Shown one piece after another: positions 5,144-7,011 of a DNA stretch of 7,011 bases. This DNA is from CAZNEZ01 sp964572475 (GTDB taxonomy: Bacteria > Bacillota > Clostridia > Lachnospirales > Lachnospiraceae). The stretch is taken from the NCBI GenBank assembly GCA_964572475.1, contig CAZNEZ010000073.1, positions 1 through 7,011 of the forward strand. The letters are read 5' to 3'. Every line of letters starts with the position of its first letter. Within the stretch, counting starts at the first letter, position 1. A program made the translations under genes and the position numbers. Under the pieces are notes generated by a model that saw nothing but the letters and a program-made list of their open reading frames with translations, did no database searches and was not told the DNA's origin.

Positions 5144-6221
5144 GTGTTTCCATATATTTCATATATTTTACAACCATAAGCGCAATCTTAAATGTAATAG
5201 CATCTTCAAATACTCTAAGATCCAGATTCGTAAGCTTCTGAAGCTTGTCTAATCTGTAAACAAGCGTATTTCTATGAATGTATAACTGTCTGGATGTCTC
5301 TGAAACATTAAGACTATTCTCAAAGAACTTATTAATAGTTGCAAGTGTCTCTTTATCAAATTCATCAGGTGAATTACCTTCAAAAATTTCTTTAATAAAC
5401 ATTTTGCATAATGGCATTGGAAGCTGATAGATTAATCTACCTATTCCAAGATTATTGTAAGCTACTATATTCTTATCACTATAGAAAATCATACCAACAT
5501 CAAGAGCCATCTTTGCTTCTTTATATGATCTTGATACTTCTTTAATATCATTAACAATAGTACCATAAGACACACGTACTCTCGCCATAGCCTCAGTATT
5601 AAGCATATCAAGTATAGTTTTTGCTACCCTTTCCATCTCGTGATATGTCTCGTTTGGTAATAATTCCTTAACTAAAATAATATTCTTCTCATCAACAGCA
5701 GTAATAAAGTCGTTAACCTTTCCTGCAAAAATACTTTTAACAGTTTCGAGAGAATTACTGTCTTTTTCCTGCTCTGTCTCTATCATAAATACAATTCTTC
5801 TCGATTCAGCCTCAAGATGAAGCTTCTTAGCTCTATTATATATATCAACAAGTAAAAGATTATCAAGTAAAAGATTCTTAATAAAATTATCTTTATCATA
5901 TCTTTCCTTATATGCTACAAGCATATTCTGTATTTGAAATGAAGCAAGCTTGCCAACCATATATACATCATTGCTTGTTCCTTTAGCTAAGAGAACATAT
6001 TCAGTCTGTGTCTCGTCGCCAACCTTAAAGAATTGGCATCCCTGCATCTCCTGATTCTCAGCTGGTGATTCCACAAATGCTGTGGCTGGAGCTACATATT
6101 GCTCAACACCATCAAATGTAGATGCTAATACAATTCCTTCTGTGTCAATAATGGATAAGTCGACTCTGGCTATCCCCTTTATACCCTCAATAGTGTTCTG
6201 TAAAATTTGGTTTGATATCAT
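5133..6221 (-). CDS. PucR/CdaR-family transcriptional regulator
   Basis: A 362-residue cytoplasmic DNA-binding protein. The C-terminal domain at about 291-350 is the HTH_30 type of PucR and CdaR regulators: ETLATINKFFENSLNVSETS, then LYIHRNTLVYRLDKL as the recognition helix region, then LDLRVFEDAITFKIAL. The middle (about 141-255) resembles the degenerate GGDEF-like domain these proteins share (VSYGTIVNDIKEVSRSYKEA). The N-terminus (1-105, with LSIIDTEGIVLAST) resembles a sensor fold but is not a clear match to the sugar-diacid domain, so the ligand is unknown. The listed start is the ATG at 6221, with AAGGGAG eight bases upstream; a GTG at 6230 touches that site. Position just after a sugar ABC ATPase gene suggests a role in carbohydrate uptake, but a terminator separates them and no operator is identifiable. 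Confidence 0.88.
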   Translation of the reverse strand: MISNQILQNTIEGIKGIARVDLSIIDTEGIVLASTFDGVEQYVAPATAFVESPAENQEMQGCQFFKVGDETQTEYVLLAKGTSNDVYMVGKLASFQIQNMLVAYKERYDKDNFIKNLLLDNLLLVDIYNRAKKLHLEAESRRIVFMIETEQEKDSNSLETVKSIFAGKVNDFITAVDEKNIILVKELLPNETYHEMERVAKTILDMLNTEAMARVRVSYGTIVNDIKEVSRSYKEAKMALDVGMIFYSDKNIVAYNNLGIGRLIYQLPMPLCKMFIKEIFEGNSPDEFDKETLATINKFFENSLNVSETSRQLYIHRNTLVYRLDKLQKLTNLDLRVFEDAITFKIALMVVKYMKYMETLDY

Positions 6222-6229
6222 AGATGCCA

Positions 6230-6234
6230 CTCCC
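6230..6234 (-). promoter_or_regulatory. Ribosome binding site of the PucR-type regulator gene
   Basis: GGGAG on the minus strand, eight bases before the ATG at 6221. The alternative GTG start at 6230 overlaps this site and so is unlikely. Confidence 0.65.
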
Positions 6235-6282
6235 TTTTCTTTAAATTGGAAAACCTTAATCTCTATTTTAATCTATTTTAGC

Positions 6283-6325
6283 ACAAAATAAAAGAGGAAA
6301 TACATAAAATTTATGTATTTCCTCT
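6283..6325 (-). terminator. Rho-independent terminator of the ABC ATPase gene
   Basis: Bases 6293-6308 and 6310-6325 are exact inverted copies (16 pairs on paper, a few fewer once the loop forms). On the minus strand TTTTATTTT follows at once. The stop codon of the ATPase gene is 18 bases before the stem. The stem is AT-rich at the tip and AGAGG/CCTCT at the base. This is the strongest terminator in the window. Confidence 0.9.
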
Positions 6326-6343
6326 AAAAACTTTTATTTATGA

Positions 6344-7011
6344 CTAGTTTGCAATAACTTTCTCTGTTTCTTTATCAAATACATGAAGCTTTGTTAAGTC
6401 AATAGCTAACTTGATTGTATCGCCGATTCTAGCAGTTGTACGAGGGTTAACTCTTGCTGTACACTGTGTCTGCTCAACATCAAAGTATAAGAATACTTCA
6501 GCACCAAGTAATTCGTATAACTTAATCTTAGCATTGATTACGATGTCATTTGATGAAGAAACCATAACTTCATCATCATGTAAATCTTCTGGACGAATAC
6601 CAAGAATAACTTTCTTGCCGATATAATCGCCTTCTGTTAAAGCTTTAGCTTTAAGTTCAGGAACTTTAATCTTATTCTCTCCAAATGCTAACATAACGCT
6701 ATCACCATTCTTAGTAACATCAGCTTCAATAAAGTTCATAGCTGGTGATCCCATGAATCCTGCAACAAATAAGTTAACTGGACTGTTGTATAAGTTGATA
6801 GGTGTATCAACCTGCTGGATAAGACCATCCTTCATAACTACGATTCTTGTACCAAGTGTCATAGCCTCTGTCTGATCATGTGTTACATAGATAATTGTTG
6901 TTTCAAGTCTCTGATGTAATCTTGAAATCTCAACACGCATCTGTACTCTAAGTTTTGCATCAAGGTTTGATAAAGGTTCATCCATAAGGAATACCTTAGG
7001 ATCACGAACAA
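6344..7011 (-). CDS. ugpC: UgpC/MsmK-type sugar ABC transporter ATP-binding protein (5' end outside window)
   Basis: The C-terminal 221 residues of an ATPase that powers carbohydrate ABC importers at the inner face of the membrane. The open frame continues to the window edge, reading VRDPKVFLMDEPLSNLDAKLR (as successive motifs: Walker B FLMDEP, D-loop SNLDAKLR). The switch histidine is in YVTHDQTEAM. MKDGLIQQVDTP, PVNLFVAGFMGSPAMNF and the C-terminal regulatory OB-fold region with LGIRPEDL and LGAEVFLY are typical of the MalK/UgpC/MsmK group. The Walker A, Q-loop and signature motif must lie beyond 7011. Members of this group often serve several sugar importers encoded elsewhere, and no permease or binding-protein gene is visible here. 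The gene ends at TAG followed by a strong terminator. UgpC versus MsmK cannot be separated from this part. Confidence 0.93.
   Translation of the reverse strand, partial: VRDPKVFLMDEPLSNLDAKLRVQMRVEISRLHQRLETTIIYVTHDQTEAMTLGTRIVVMKDGLIQQVDTPINLYNSPVNLFVAGFMGSPAMNFIEADVTKNGDSVMLAFGENKIKVPELKAKALTEGDYIGKKVILGIRPEDLHDDEVMVSSSNDIVINAKIKLYELLGAEVFLYFDVEQTQCTARVNPRTTARIGDTIKLAIDLTKLHVFDKETEKVIAN

Noticed and set aside
6240..6290. Repeated TAAAATAGA-like sequence on the minus strand between the terminator and the regulator gene
   Set aside because: It could hold the regulator's promoter or operator, but no -35 and -10 pair with sound spacing was found; the repeat may be plain AT-rich sequence.

Overview
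The window comes from an AT-rich, low-GC Gram-positive genome. The best fit is a Clostridia member of the Lachnospiraceae type. This rests on the FtsEX / coiled-coil M23 hydrolase / S41 protease order, the UgpC-type sugar ABC ATPase beside a PucR-type regulator, the GAGG ribosome binding sites and the A/T-biased codons. No species can be named from the sequence. All six protein genes lie on the minus strand, so transcription runs from high to low coordinates.

Region by region, in transcription order: (1) 7011-6344 is the 3' part of a UgpC/MsmK-type ABC ATPase, cut by the window edge and closed by a perfect hairpin terminator (6283-6325). (2) 6221-5133 is a PucR/CdaR-family helix-turn-helix regulator. 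(3) 5132-4935 is a leader with a good candidate promoter, a 15-codon upstream ORF and several competing stems. (4) 4934-2116 is a compact ftsE - ftsX - M23 hydrolase operon, with ftsE and ftsX overlapping by 11 bases and a terminator at 2005-2036. (5) 2004-1808 is a second hairpin-rich leader built on a duplicated 34-base unit. (6) 1807-455 is a membrane-anchored S41 C-terminal processing protease. (7) 454-1 has no gene. It holds a likely terminator (384-430), a roughly 307-base inverted-repeat element (66-372) and 30-base tandem repeats (27-86).

The cell-wall genes make a coherent set. FtsE (cytoplasmic ATPase) and FtsX (membrane protein with a large outside domain) form a complex that in other bacteria activates a coiled-coil peptidoglycan hydrolase. 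The secreted M23 enzyme next door is the natural partner, and its catalytic residues are all present. The S41 protease faces the same compartment and could process or remove wall enzymes, but that link is inference. The two upstream genes belong to carbohydrate uptake and its regulation.

The proteins are of known families. The unusual material is between genes: the large inverted-repeat element, the twin-repeat leader of the protease gene, and the ftsE leader with mutually exclusive stems and a possible pseudoknot near the ribosome binding site.
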